In this document: in pieces, positions 7,623 through 14,586 of the stretch | How positions within the stretch are numbered: position 1 is the first letter of the stretch | How the letters are laid out: every line of letters starts with the position of its first letter | Assembly (NCBI GenBank): GCA_964444065.1 | Contig: CAYUFL010000022.1 | Coordinates: forward strand, 1 to 32,097 | DNA from: JBGMEA01 sp964444065 | GTDB lineage: Bacteria > Bacillota > Clostridia > Eubacteriales > Anaerofustaceae | Direction: 5' to 3' | Length of the DNA: 32,097 nt | Position numbers and translations under genes: made by a program | The notes under the pieces: model-generated | The model's database searches: none | Told to the model about the DNA's origin: nothing | The model's input: only the letters and a program-made list of their open reading frames with translations

Positions 7623-8468
7623 ATGAAAAAAGAAATTCAGCGTTTTTTGTTATTAAATTTTGGATTGTTTCTTGTGGCATGCGGTGTGGTCTTTTTTAAA
7701 GCACCGAATCACTTCGCCATCGGCGGTGTTTCGGGTCTGAGTATTATTGCATCCTACTATTTCCCCAAAGTAAATTTGGGGATTTTTATGTTTTTGATCA
7801 ATGCATTGTTTGAAGTTTTGGCACTGATCTTTCTCGGTCGGAAATTCGCCGGGAACACGCTCTACTCAAGCATTGTGCTTTCGATATTTGTTTGGGTGCT
7901 TTCGGCAGTGTTTCGGATGGATGCACCGTTTACGCAGGATACGATGCTGGAGCTTGCTTTCGCGATCATACTTCCTGCCGTCGGCTCCGCTATTGTTTTT
8001 AATTTGAATTCGTCCACGGGAGGGACCGATATACTGGCGAAGATATTGAATCGTTATACCTGTGTTGATATCGGGAAATCACTGTTTTTATCGGATGTGA
8101 TTATTGTTGTTTTTGCCGGTTTCATTTTCGGCATTCGGACAGGTCTGTACTGCGGATTGGGATTGGTTTTGAAAGGGACGCTCGTGGATGTTGTCATTGA
8201 CGGACTGAAAACACGCAAGGTCGTCACAATCATCAGTGATAAAGAAGAAGAAATTCTCGCGTATATTATGAAACATATCAATCGCGGAGCGACAATTTAT
8301 CCAGCATACGGTGCTTTTTCAGGCAAACCCGAAAAGGTAATTATGACAGTGGTGTCACGCAGACAGGCGATGGTGCTCAGCAATTATATACGCGAGGTCG
8401 ATCCGTGCGCATTTATCACAATTGAAAATTCCTCAGAAATTATCGGCAAGGGATTTACCGGACAGTGA
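7623..8468 (+). CDS. YitT family membrane protein
   Basis: A 281-residue integral membrane protein of the YitT/DUF161 family with a C-terminal DUF2179 domain. Several hydrophobic segments span roughly residues 9-30, 40-65, 75-95, 105-125 and 150-175. The NSSTGGTDILAKIL motif in the middle is characteristic. The soluble C-terminal DUF2179 part (about 200-281) contains INRGATIYPAYGAFSGK and resembles small-molecule-binding folds. The function is not established; a transport role is often assumed. The gene lies 20 bases after gmk and is probably co-transcribed. Its ribosome binding site is poor, a G-rich stretch without AGGAG. Confidence 0.88.
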   Translation: MKKEIQRFLLLNFGLFLVACGVVFFKAPNHFAIGGVSGLSIIASYYFPKVNLGIFMFLINALFEVLALIFLGRKFAGNTLYSSIVLSIFVWVLSAVFRMDAPFTQDTMLELAFAIILPAVGSAIVFNLNSSTGGTDILAKILNRYTCVDIGKSLFLSDVIIVVFAGFIFGIRTGLYCGLGLVLKGTLVDVVIDGLKTRKVVTIISDKEEEILAYIMKHINRGATIYPAYGAFSGKPEKVIMTVVSRRQAMVLSNYIREVDPCAFITIENSSEIIGKGFTGQ

Positions 8469-8505
8469 GGTTTTTGGAATTGCAATTGCGGTACGCATAA
8501 TTTAC

Positions 8506-8534
8506 TTGACACAGACAGGATTCTATCGTAATAT
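8506..8534 (+). promoter_or_regulatory. Promoter of the T-box/trpB unit
   Basis: TTGACA (8506-8511), a 17-base spacer and TAATAT (8529-8534) form a near-consensus sigma-A promoter. The predicted start, near 8541, is directly at the 5' end of the T-box leader. Confidence 0.85.
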
Positions 8535-8540
8535 GAATGC

Positions 8541-8807
8541 AATAGTGAAACCAATGACCGAGAGAAGTAACTTTGCGTAAGGATTCAGAGAGCGCCGTTT
8601 GGTGAGAAGGCGTACCGCAAACAAAGCGAATGGACTCGGGAGGTCAGTCCGAAACCGACATGGAAGTAGGCGCTGACGGGAGCTCGACCCGTTATCAACA
8701 GAGCGCATATGATGGTATGCGAAAAGAGCGGATAGTAATATCAATTTGGGTGGCACCGCAGGAGTAATCTCTTGTCCCTTTCTACAGAGGGGATAAGGGT
8801 TTTTTTA
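8541..8807 (+). promoter_or_regulatory. Tryptophan-specific T-box leader
   Basis: A T-box riboswitch that reads the charging state of tRNA-Trp and lets transcription continue when tryptophan is short. The conserved T-box core TGGGTGGCACCGCAGG lies at about 8747-8762. Stem I shows the AGTA of the S-turn (about 8566-8569) and the matching GAA before the specifier. The specifier codon is TGG at 8631-8633 (Trp) followed by A. The anti-tRNA-end bulge reads TGGC (8751-8754), and its last base would pair with a G discriminator, as expected for bacterial tRNA-Trp. The terminator pairs 8771-8778 with 8790-8797 and ends in a T tract (8800-8806). The controlled gene is a TrpB-like enzyme, which fits the specifier. 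Confidence 0.95.
8771..8806 (+). terminator. T-box attenuator (terminator) hairpin
   Basis: An eight-base-pair stem including one G-U pair, followed by GG and seven T. Its 5' arm follows the T-box core directly, so the antiterminator and terminator are mutually exclusive. Confidence 0.85.
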
Positions 8808-8846
8808 TTGGTTCAACTATAGAAATCGATCGAAAAGGAGATAATG

Positions 8847-10217
8847 ATGACAGCGAAAATTCCTCACAAAATTTATTTGTCCGAAGATGAGATGCCGAAA
8901 CAATGGTATAACGTGAAGGCCGACATGAAGGAACAGCATGAGCCCTTTCTGAATCCGGGTACCTTGCAGCCGATTACAAAGCAAGATTTGACACCGGTGT
9001 TTTGCGAAGAGCTTGTCGATCAGGAACTGGATATTACCAACAGGTTTATCGATATTCCGGAAGAACTGCAGGAGTATTTTAAATCCTACCGTCCGTCGCC
9101 GCTGATGCGTGCGTACAATCTGGAAAAACTGCTGGATACTCCGGCGAAAATTTACTATAAATTCGAAGGAACGAATACATCAGGTTCCCATAAACTGAAC
9201 TCTGCTGCTGCGCAGGCTTATTATGCAAAAAAACAAGGCGTAAAAGGTTTGACGACAGAAACAGGAGCGGGGCAATGGGGTACGGCTCTTTCGATGGCAT
9301 GCGCACATTTCAATATTCCGCTTGAAGTATTTATGGTAAAAATTTCATCCGAACAGAAACCGTACCGTAAAGCGGTGATGGAAACCTATGGGGCAAAAGT
9401 AACGGCCTCCCCTTCGGAAACGACACAGGTAGGAAAGAAAATTCTGGCCGAAAACCCCGGTACGGGAGGCAGTCTTGGCTGTGCGATCAGTGAAGCGGTG
9501 GAAGCTGCCGTGACGGGCGACAATAAACGCTACGTCCTTGGTTCGGTGCTCGATCATGTGCTGCTGCATCAAAGCGTGATCGGTCTGGAAACAAAAATCG
9601 CGCTTGAGAAATATGACATTCAGCCCGATGTGATGATTGGGTGTGCAGGCGGAGGGTCGAATCTCGGCGGATTGATCGGAACATTTGTCGGAGATAAGAT
9701 CCAAGGTAAGAATAAGATTCATTTTGTTGCGGTTGAACCCGCATCCTGCCCGTCGATGACGAGAGGCAAATATGCTTATGATTTCGGCGATACCGGTAAA
9801 ATGACGCCTTTGGCAAAAATGTACACGCTCGGTGCGGGATTTATTCCTTCTCCGAATCATGCCGGCGGACTGCGCTATCATGGCATGAGCCCCATCGTAT
9901 CAAAACTCTATCACGACGGATATATTGACGAAGCACGCAGTGTGACGCAGCCGGATGTCTTTGACGCTGCAACAACGTTTGCCCGATGCGAAGGAATACT
10001 GCCGGCACCGGAATCCGCGCATGCCATTAAAGTTGCGATGGATGAAGCAATTGCATGCAAAGAAAGCGGCGAGGCAAAAACCATCGTATTCGGACTTTCC
10101 GGAACGGGATATTTCGATATGCAGGCATATATGCAATATACTGCAGGCAAAATCGATGATGTGGTCATCACCGACGAAATGTTGGAAGCCGGTTTTAAAA
10201 CGCTTCCGCAAGTATAA
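8847..10217 (+). CDS. TrpB2-type tryptophan synthase beta chain
   Basis: A PLP-dependent enzyme of the TrpB-like (TrpB2) subfamily, condensing indole (or a related substrate) with serine to give tryptophan. The length of about 456 residues exceeds ordinary TrpB (about 400), as is usual for TrpB2. The PLP lysine lies in GTNTSGSHKLNSA (lysine about residue 116). The phosphate-binding GCAGGGSNLGG loop and the VEPASCPSMTRGKYAYDFGDTG segment support the subfamily. AAAGGAG is six bases before the ATG at 8847; an adjacent ATG at 8844 is too close to it. No trpA or other trp gene is near, so the enzyme may salvage free indole rather than act in a TrpAB complex. A Trp T-box precedes it and a strong terminator follows. 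Confidence 0.92.
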   Translation: MTAKIPHKIYLSEDEMPKQWYNVKADMKEQHEPFLNPGTLQPITKQDLTPVFCEELVDQELDITNRFIDIPEELQEYFKSYRPSPLMRAYNLEKLLDTPAKIYYKFEGTNTSGSHKLNSAAAQAYYAKKQGVKGLTTETGAGQWGTALSMACAHFNIPLEVFMVKISSEQKPYRKAVMETYGAKVTASPSETTQVGKKILAENPGTGGSLGCAISEAVEAAVTGDNKRYVLGSVLDHVLLHQSVIGLETKIALEKYDIQPDVMIGCAGGGSNLGGLIGTFVGDKIQGKNKIHFVAVEPASCPSMTRGKYAYDFGDTGKMTPLAKMYTLGAGFIPSPNHAGGLRYHGMSPIVSKLYHDGYIDEARSVTQPDVFDAATTFARCEGILPAPESAHAIKVAMDEAIACKESGEAKTIVFGLSGTGYFDMQAYMQYTAGKIDDVVITDEMLEAGFKTLPQV

Positions 10218-10242
10218 AATAATCGAAATTGTTCAACTTTTG

Positions 10243-10269
10243 ACTGCCCGCATTGCGGGCAGTTTTTTT
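10243..10269 (+). terminator. Rho-independent terminator of trpB
   Basis: A perfect nine-base-pair GC-rich stem (10243-10251 with 10255-10263), a three-base loop and a run of seven T. Confidence 0.93.
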
Positions 10270-10292
10270 GTGACGGATTGCCTCGAAACAAC

Positions 10293-10309
10293 GATTCTGA
10301 TTCAGAATC
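10293..10309. repeat. Perfect 17-base palindrome upstream of the carboxypeptidase gene
   Basis: GATTCTGA, one central base, then TCAGAATC: a perfect 8-1-8 inverted repeat. It ends 11 bases upstream of a candidate -35 element (10321-10326). Its size and position fit an operator for a dimeric regulator; a rare stem-loop function is less likely because no T tract follows. Confidence 0.6.
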
Positions 10310-10320
10310 ATCCCGAAGTG

Positions 10321-10349
10321 TTGTGTTTTTATCGATCAAACAATATAAT
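10321..10349 (+). promoter_or_regulatory. Candidate promoter of the VanY-type carboxypeptidase gene
   Basis: TTGTGT (10321-10326), a 17-base spacer and TATAAT (10344-10349). The -10 overlaps the upstream candidate ATG at 10348, so if this promoter is used, translation should start further on, for example at the in-frame ATG at 10384. Confidence 0.55.
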
Positions 10350-11544
10350 GGAACAAGATGAAGACAGATGGGATAAATGGAATATGGTAGACGATAACGA
10401 TATAAACGATGCTTTTAGCAAAGAAAAAAACGAAGTGGATGCAGCATTTACGGAAGTGATGGCTTCCGATCGCATGGATGATATTGATCCAAATTCCGAA
10501 TGTGCAGATCAAAAAGAAAAACGAAAGAAGAAGAAAGCTGCCAAAAAAGGGAAAAAGCGAATCGAACTGGTAATGAAGCTGGTATTGATTGCATTTGTGC
10601 TGACAGGGGCAGTTTACTTTGGAATCATGTCCATGAATCAAAATCAAAGCAATATACAACCGACCGCTCCCGATTATACGGCCGTTACGGACTATATAAA
10701 CGCGCACGGATTGGATATCTCGCTTGTAGAAAATGTGCTTTTCGAATCAACCAATCCGACCGATCAGGCGATTGCAGGCTCTGCGATCCGTTACTGGGTC
10801 ACTATCGTCGGATTCGACCGCAGCGGCAATCTGACACAGGTAAAAGTGGAAGATGTCAGCGTAGCGGAAAACGGATCGCAAGGGAACATAACACCGTTGA
10901 GGGAAAACGTAATTGGTCTTTACGACAGTAACCGGGAACCTCTGACTGTCGGCATTGCGGTTTCCTTCTGCAATTTAAATACGAATTATGAATACAACGT
11001 CACGCAACAGACAGTTTCGGGCGACAATCTGGCTCTTTTGGTCAATACACGCACCGGTCTGTCCTCAGATTTCGGACCTTCTGCAATGTATTTCGGAATG
11101 GAAGCGCAAGCAGGTAAGGCACTGGAACAAATGTTGGCTGATGCGGCTTCAGCCGGATATACCATGTGGCTTGCATCGGACTACCGTTCGTATTCTCAGC
11201 AGGAAGCCCTTTACAACAGTGCAGTGGCAAGTCTGGGCGCAGATCAGCAGGATACGGCAAAACCGGGTTACAGCGAGCATCAAACAGGTTGGGCGACCGA
11301 TATTACTTGGACATCGGCAGGCGGAGGACTTTCGATTTCGATGAAAGATACTGCGGAATACCGGTGGTTGATGGAAAACAGTTATCAATACGGATTTGTA
11401 CTGCGTTATCCGGAAGGGCTGACAGATGTAACAGGGTATTATTATGAGCCGTGGCATTTCCGTTATGTCGGAGTGGATCTGGCCACGCAATATCATGAAA
11501 GCGGTATGGAAACGTTGGACGAATTTTTGTCAATACCAAGATAG
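10348..11544 (+). CDS. Membrane-anchored D-alanyl-D-alanine carboxypeptidase, VanY (M15) family
   Basis: A zinc D,D-carboxypeptidase that would trim the terminal D-Ala from peptidoglycan stem peptides outside the membrane. The first 70 residues are cytoplasmic, very acidic, then very basic (KRKKKKAAKKGKK). One membrane segment follows (about 72-95), then a spacer region, then the VanY domain (about 255-398). Zinc ligands are His311 and Asp318 in SEHQTGWATD and His370 in EPWH, with catalytic Glu367. An unusually long acidic N-terminal tail precedes the membrane helix. The start is uncertain: ATG 10348 gives 398 residues but lies in a likely -10 element; ATG 10384 gives 386. Neither has a good ribosome binding site. 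No van regulatory or ligase genes are near, so this looks like housekeeping wall metabolism. Confidence 0.87.
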   Translation: MEQDEDRWDKWNMVDDNDINDAFSKEKNEVDAAFTEVMASDRMDDIDPNSECADQKEKRKKKKAAKKGKKRIELVMKLVLIAFVLTGAVYFGIMSMNQNQSNIQPTAPDYTAVTDYINAHGLDISLVENVLFESTNPTDQAIAGSAIRYWVTIVGFDRSGNLTQVKVEDVSVAENGSQGNITPLRENVIGLYDSNREPLTVGIAVSFCNLNTNYEYNVTQQTVSGDNLALLVNTRTGLSSDFGPSAMYFGMEAQAGKALEQMLADAASAGYTMWLASDYRSYSQQEALYNSAVASLGADQQDTAKPGYSEHQTGWATDITWTSAGGGLSISMKDTAEYRWLMENSYQYGFVLRYPEGLTDVTGYYYEPWHFRYVGVDLATQYHESGMETLDEFLSIPR

Positions 11545-11550
11545 TTCTTC

Positions 11551-11580
11551 AAAACAGATCGGAAACGGTCTGTTTTTTTT
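11551..11580 (+). terminator. Rho-independent terminator of the carboxypeptidase gene
   Basis: A stem pairing AAAACAGA (11551-11558) with TCTGTTTT (11569-11576) around a short loop, running directly into a T tract. Confidence 0.85.
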
Positions 11581-11639
11581 ATCAGGTTTGAAGGAATGCA
11601 TCGTTTTATGACGTTATATTTAATGTCGGACAAAAAGTC

Positions 11640-11668
11640 TTGACAATGACGATGCAGTAATGTACTAT
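11640..11668 (+). promoter_or_regulatory. Promoter of the ABC exporter operon
   Basis: TTGACA (11640-11645), a 17-base spacer and TACTAT (11663-11668). The predicted start point near 11675 falls in the middle of a perfect palindrome. Confidence 0.8.
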
Positions 11669-11682
11669 TGTATTAATACAAT
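11667..11682. repeat. Perfect 16-base palindrome over the ABC operon start site
   Basis: ATTGTATTAATACAAT reads identically on both strands and overlaps the end of the -10 element and the predicted transcription start. This is the classic position for a repressor operator. GntR (YtrA-type) repressors often control such ABC pairs in Bacillota, but no regulator gene is adjacent, so the binding protein is unknown. Confidence 0.65.
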
Positions 11683-11707
11683 GACAGTTATAGGAAAGGA
11701 AGAACTA

Positions 11708-12631
11708 ATGGGTGCTGTGCTGGAACTGAAAGACGTAAGCAAAAAATTGGGCGGAAGCCAAATTATTGACCATTTAAGTTTTACCGTCAATGAAGGTGAA
11801 ATCTTCGGATTTCTAGGTCCGAACGGAGCGGGAAAAACAACAACAATCAAAATGATTGTCGGATTGCTTTCTGCTGACGAAGGTGAGATTCTGATCGACG
11901 GGGTCAGTATCAAAGATGATTTCGAGAATGCGATGAAAAAAATAGGCGGAATTATCGAAAACCCCGAAATGTATGATTATATGTCGGGGCGGAAAAATCT
12001 GAAGATATTCGGCAGAATGTACGGCAATATTCCGAAAGAGCGTTACGCGGAAATCATCGATCAGGTGAAACTGAACAACCGAATTGATGACAAAGTAAAA
12101 AAATATTCACTCGGCATGAGACAGCGTCTCGGCGTTGCGCAGGCACTCCTGCACAAACCAAAACTGCTGATCTTGGATGAACCGACAAACGGACTCGATC
12201 CGGCAGGCATTAAAGAGCTCAGAGACAATCTGCGTGAAATGGCTGAAAAAGAACATATGGCCGTAATGGTGTCAAGCCATCTGCTTGCTGAAATGGAGTT
12301 GATGTGCGACCGTTTCGGGATCATTGATAAAGGTGTGCTGATGGACACAAAAACGTTGACGGACATTCAAGACTTCTCAAAAAGAGAATTGATGGTCTAC
12401 ACGTTTGATGTGGATAACATCAGTGCCGCACAGGAGATTCTGCACGGCTATCTTGGCGAGAGTACTGATGTATCTGCTATACGTGCTGAATTGACCAGAG
12501 ATCAGGCTGCGGAGCTCAATGCACAGATGGTGCGCCGCGGAATAAAGGTATACGCGATGAATCGCGCTGTCCATTCGCTCGAAGATGAATTTTTGGCTGC
12601 AACCTCAAACGGCGACAGCCAGATACGATAA
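11708..12631 (+). CDS. ABC transporter ATP-binding protein (BcrA-type exporter)
   Basis: The cytoplasmic ATPase of a two-gene ABC-2 type exporter. It has all motifs: Walker A GPNGAGKTTT (about residues 38-47), the Q-loop region, the signature SLGMRQRLGVAQALLH, Walker B LLILDEPTNGLDP and the H-loop SSHLLAE. The C-terminal tail after the ATPase core (about 220-307) resembles the DUF4162-like tail of BcrA/NatA proteins. The ATG at 11708 has AAAGGAAG just upstream; the open frame extends further 5' only through the promoter. The permease starts 15 bases after the stop, so the two form one operon. Substrates of this class range from peptide antibiotics to sodium; the sequence does not decide which. 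Confidence 0.93.
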   Translation: MGAVLELKDVSKKLGGSQIIDHLSFTVNEGEIFGFLGPNGAGKTTTIKMIVGLLSADEGEILIDGVSIKDDFENAMKKIGGIIENPEMYDYMSGRKNLKIFGRMYGNIPKERYAEIIDQVKLNNRIDDKVKKYSLGMRQRLGVAQALLHKPKLLILDEPTNGLDPAGIKELRDNLREMAEKEHMAVMVSSHLLAEMELMCDRFGIIDKGVLMDTKTLTDIQDFSKRELMVYTFDVDNISAAQEILHGYLGESTDVSAIRAELTRDQAAELNAQMVRRGIKVYAMNRAVHSLEDEFLAATSNGDSQIR

Positions 12632-12646
12632 AGGAAGGTGACGGGA

Positions 12647-14317
12647 ATGTTTTCATTGATAAAAAACGAATGGATTAAAATATTCAGTAAAAAATCCACC
12701 TATGTGATATTGATCATCACATTGCTTTTAAGCTGCGCAACTCCGCTTATTTATCATTACTCCGAAACGAGAATGTACAGCGGTTCCGATTATGCATCCT
12801 ATCTGCAACAGGAAGAAAGCTATCTGGAAAATACGAATACCGCTTCCTATTACGAAACAGCATATAATAACGCTTCTTTGGCTGTGGTAAATCTGAAAAT
12901 TGAGGCCGGGGTTGCGAGCTTTTCTGATTGGAGAGAAAATTCGTCTTACCAACTCAGTACGCTTTATAATGAGCAAAATTTGATTCATTATTATCTGACA
13001 AAGAACAAAGCGGCAATTTCCGAACTGGAAAGTAACAGCATGACATATGAGATCGATTCGGAATCATTGACGTATTATTATAACTACGGATCGACGAAAA
13101 AACTGCAGACGCGCTATGACGTGCTGTCTGCTCAGATCGAAAGTTATAAAACTGCCATAATCAATAACGATCCGACTTACGTCAATCAGCTCAATGTTGA
13201 TCTGGCGAACGAAACGATCAAATCGATCCAAACTGCAATTGATGATTTAAACAAAAATCTAAAATATGCTGACAGTGCAACAAAGGAATCAATTAACGAA
13301 CAAATTGCCGACAAACAAAAACAACTGCAAATGCAGAATGATTTGCTTTATTGGCTGAATTACCGCGTCAACAATCAGATATCGCTGAATGGGGATGATT
13401 GGAAAAATCAATCGGTCAGTCAGATTTCCTCCGCAATTCAAAAAACGTATGCCGACCCGATGAGTAAGGATGATTATGATAAAATGGGCGGATCTTCGGA
13501 ATACGGCTCGGATTTATCCTATGAGGAATACCTCAGCGCATTCAATGAAGATGTGGCTGACGCGAAAGATAATATCCAGTTGTATACCTACTCTTTGGAT
13601 CATCAAATTCCGCAGTCCGATATGATCAATTCAACCCGCGAACACATCAAGGATATTTACTTCATTATCACGCTGGTCGCCATCGCAATGATTTTCATCG
13701 TCAGTCCGATGCTCAGCAGCGAATATTCCAAAGGAACCATTCGCTTGCTTCTGATTCGTCCGAAAAAACGCTATAAAGTGCTTTTTTCTAAATTCGCAGC
13801 CAGCTTTCTGATCGCAGCATTGTTGCTGGCGGTTTGCAGTGCCGCATATATCGCACTGACGATTCATTTGTACGGTTCCGCAGATTTTAATCTTCCGATC
13901 TTATCGGTTGATAACGGATCAATCGTTTCGACTACAATATTAAAAACAGTGCTTCCGGTATTGCTCAAGTCATCGGTGATCATTCTGTTTGTGATGACAA
14001 TGTCATTTGCCTTCAGTACGATTGTGAAAAGTACGGTGCTTGCGGTGGGTGTACCGTTTGCACTGATTGCATTCTCTTCCATCATTACCATTATTTTATC
14101 GCAGCTGAAATACTACGGATTTGTCTCGTATTCGATCTTTCCGTATATGAATCTGGCAAACGTCATTAATAAATCCGGCACAATCGGGTCAATTATGGAA
14201 ATGTACCCGAAATTGCACCTCAATCCGGAATATGGATTGATCTTGCTCGGGGCATCCAGTATTGTGTTTCTTGTCCTTAGCTTTTGGGTATTCCAAAAAA
14301 GAGATGTCAAAAACTAG
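12647..14317 (+). CDS. ABC-2 type permease with a large extracytoplasmic insert
   Basis: The membrane partner of the preceding ATPase, 556 residues. One membrane segment near the N-terminus (about 17-37) is followed by roughly 280 hydrophilic residues rich in Ser, Tyr, Asn and Gln, including a stretch likely to form a coiled coil (about 160-230). Then come about five membrane segments in the C-terminal 230 residues. MLSSEYSKGTIRLLLIRP after the second segment is the typical ABC-2 permease coupling region. The ATG at 12647 has AAGGAAGG eight bases before it; an in-frame GTG at 12638 overlaps that site and is rejected. The large outer domain is longer than in simple BcrB permeases and may bind a substrate or partner outside the membrane. 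Confidence 0.88.
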   Translation: MFSLIKNEWIKIFSKKSTYVILIITLLLSCATPLIYHYSETRMYSGSDYASYLQQEESYLENTNTASYYETAYNNASLAVVNLKIEAGVASFSDWRENSSYQLSTLYNEQNLIHYYLTKNKAAISELESNSMTYEIDSESLTYYYNYGSTKKLQTRYDVLSAQIESYKTAIINNDPTYVNQLNVDLANETIKSIQTAIDDLNKNLKYADSATKESINEQIADKQKQLQMQNDLLYWLNYRVNNQISLNGDDWKNQSVSQISSAIQKTYADPMSKDDYDKMGGSSEYGSDLSYEEYLSAFNEDVADAKDNIQLYTYSLDHQIPQSDMINSTREHIKDIYFIITLVAIAMIFIVSPMLSSEYSKGTIRLLLIRPKKRYKVLFSKFAASFLIAALLLAVCSAAYIALTIHLYGSADFNLPILSVDNGSIVSTTILKTVLPVLLKSSVIILFVMTMSFAFSTIVKSTVLAVGVPFALIAFSSIITIILSQLKYYGFVSYSIFPYMNLANVINKSGTIGSIMEMYPKLHLNPEYGLILLGASSIVFLVLSFWVFQKRDVKN

Positions 14318-14351
14318 AATATAGTTCATCCGATAATGGACGGACGGTTCA

Positions 14352-14404
14352 TTTGCGGAAAAGAAGATTCGGTATCGGATCTTCTTTTCCGCAAAGATAT
14401 TTTT
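14352..14404 (+). terminator. Long-stem terminator after the ABC operon
   Basis: A perfect 17-base-pair stem (14352-14368 with 14379-14395) with a ten-base loop, followed by GATATTTTTTAT. The stem is unusually long for a simple terminator. Confidence 0.85.
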
Positions 14405-14423
14405 TATCGAAATGAATTTTGAG

Positions 14424-14452
14424 TTGACGAATCAGACTGGGCGTGATATTCT
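14424..14452 (+). promoter_or_regulatory. Promoter of cbiM
   Basis: TTGACG (14424-14429), a 17-base spacer and TATTCT (14447-14452) preceded by TGA. The predicted start near 14459 leaves a leader of about 128 bases before the cbiM ATG. Confidence 0.7.
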
Positions 14453-14486
14453 ATATTTACAGATATATCAGAAGATATAGAAAGAA

Positions 14487-14562
14487 CACGTACTCGGTAA
14501 CCATGAAGGTAACTGTGCGGTAATGCGCTGAAGCGCATATTCCGACATAGTCTTTGTGGTTA
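14487..14562 (+). promoter_or_regulatory. Structured leader RNA of cbiM (candidate cis-regulatory element)
   Basis: The untranslated leader can fold into a long hairpin. ACTGTGCGG (14512-14520) pairs with CCG-A-CATAGT (14542-14551) with one bulged A and one G-U pair. A small internal loop follows, then ATGCGC (14523-14528) pairs with GCGCAT (14533-14538) around a UGAA tetraloop. TAACC (14498-14502) could pair with GGTTA (14558-14562) as a closing helix. GGTAAC occurs twice, just before the hairpin. I cannot match it to the NiCo (czcD), cobalamin or other metal riboswitch consensus that I know. A cofactor- or metal-responsive role is inferred only from the gene it precedes. Confidence 0.5.
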
Positions 14563-14586
14563 TTTATTTTTTAGGAGGTATTGATT

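Noticed and set aside
9955..10347. Upstream extension of the carboxypeptidase reading frame into trpB
   Set aside because: It overlaps trpB in another frame and runs across a strong terminator; the protein pattern begins after 10348.
10348..11544. Vancomycin resistance gene vanY
   Set aside because: The family is right, but no vanA/vanH/vanX or vanRS genes are present, so a resistance role is not supported.
14459..14586. Cobalamin or NiCo riboswitch before cbiM
   Set aside because: No B12-box-like segment and no NiCo-type conserved junction could be recognised, so only an unassigned leader is reported.
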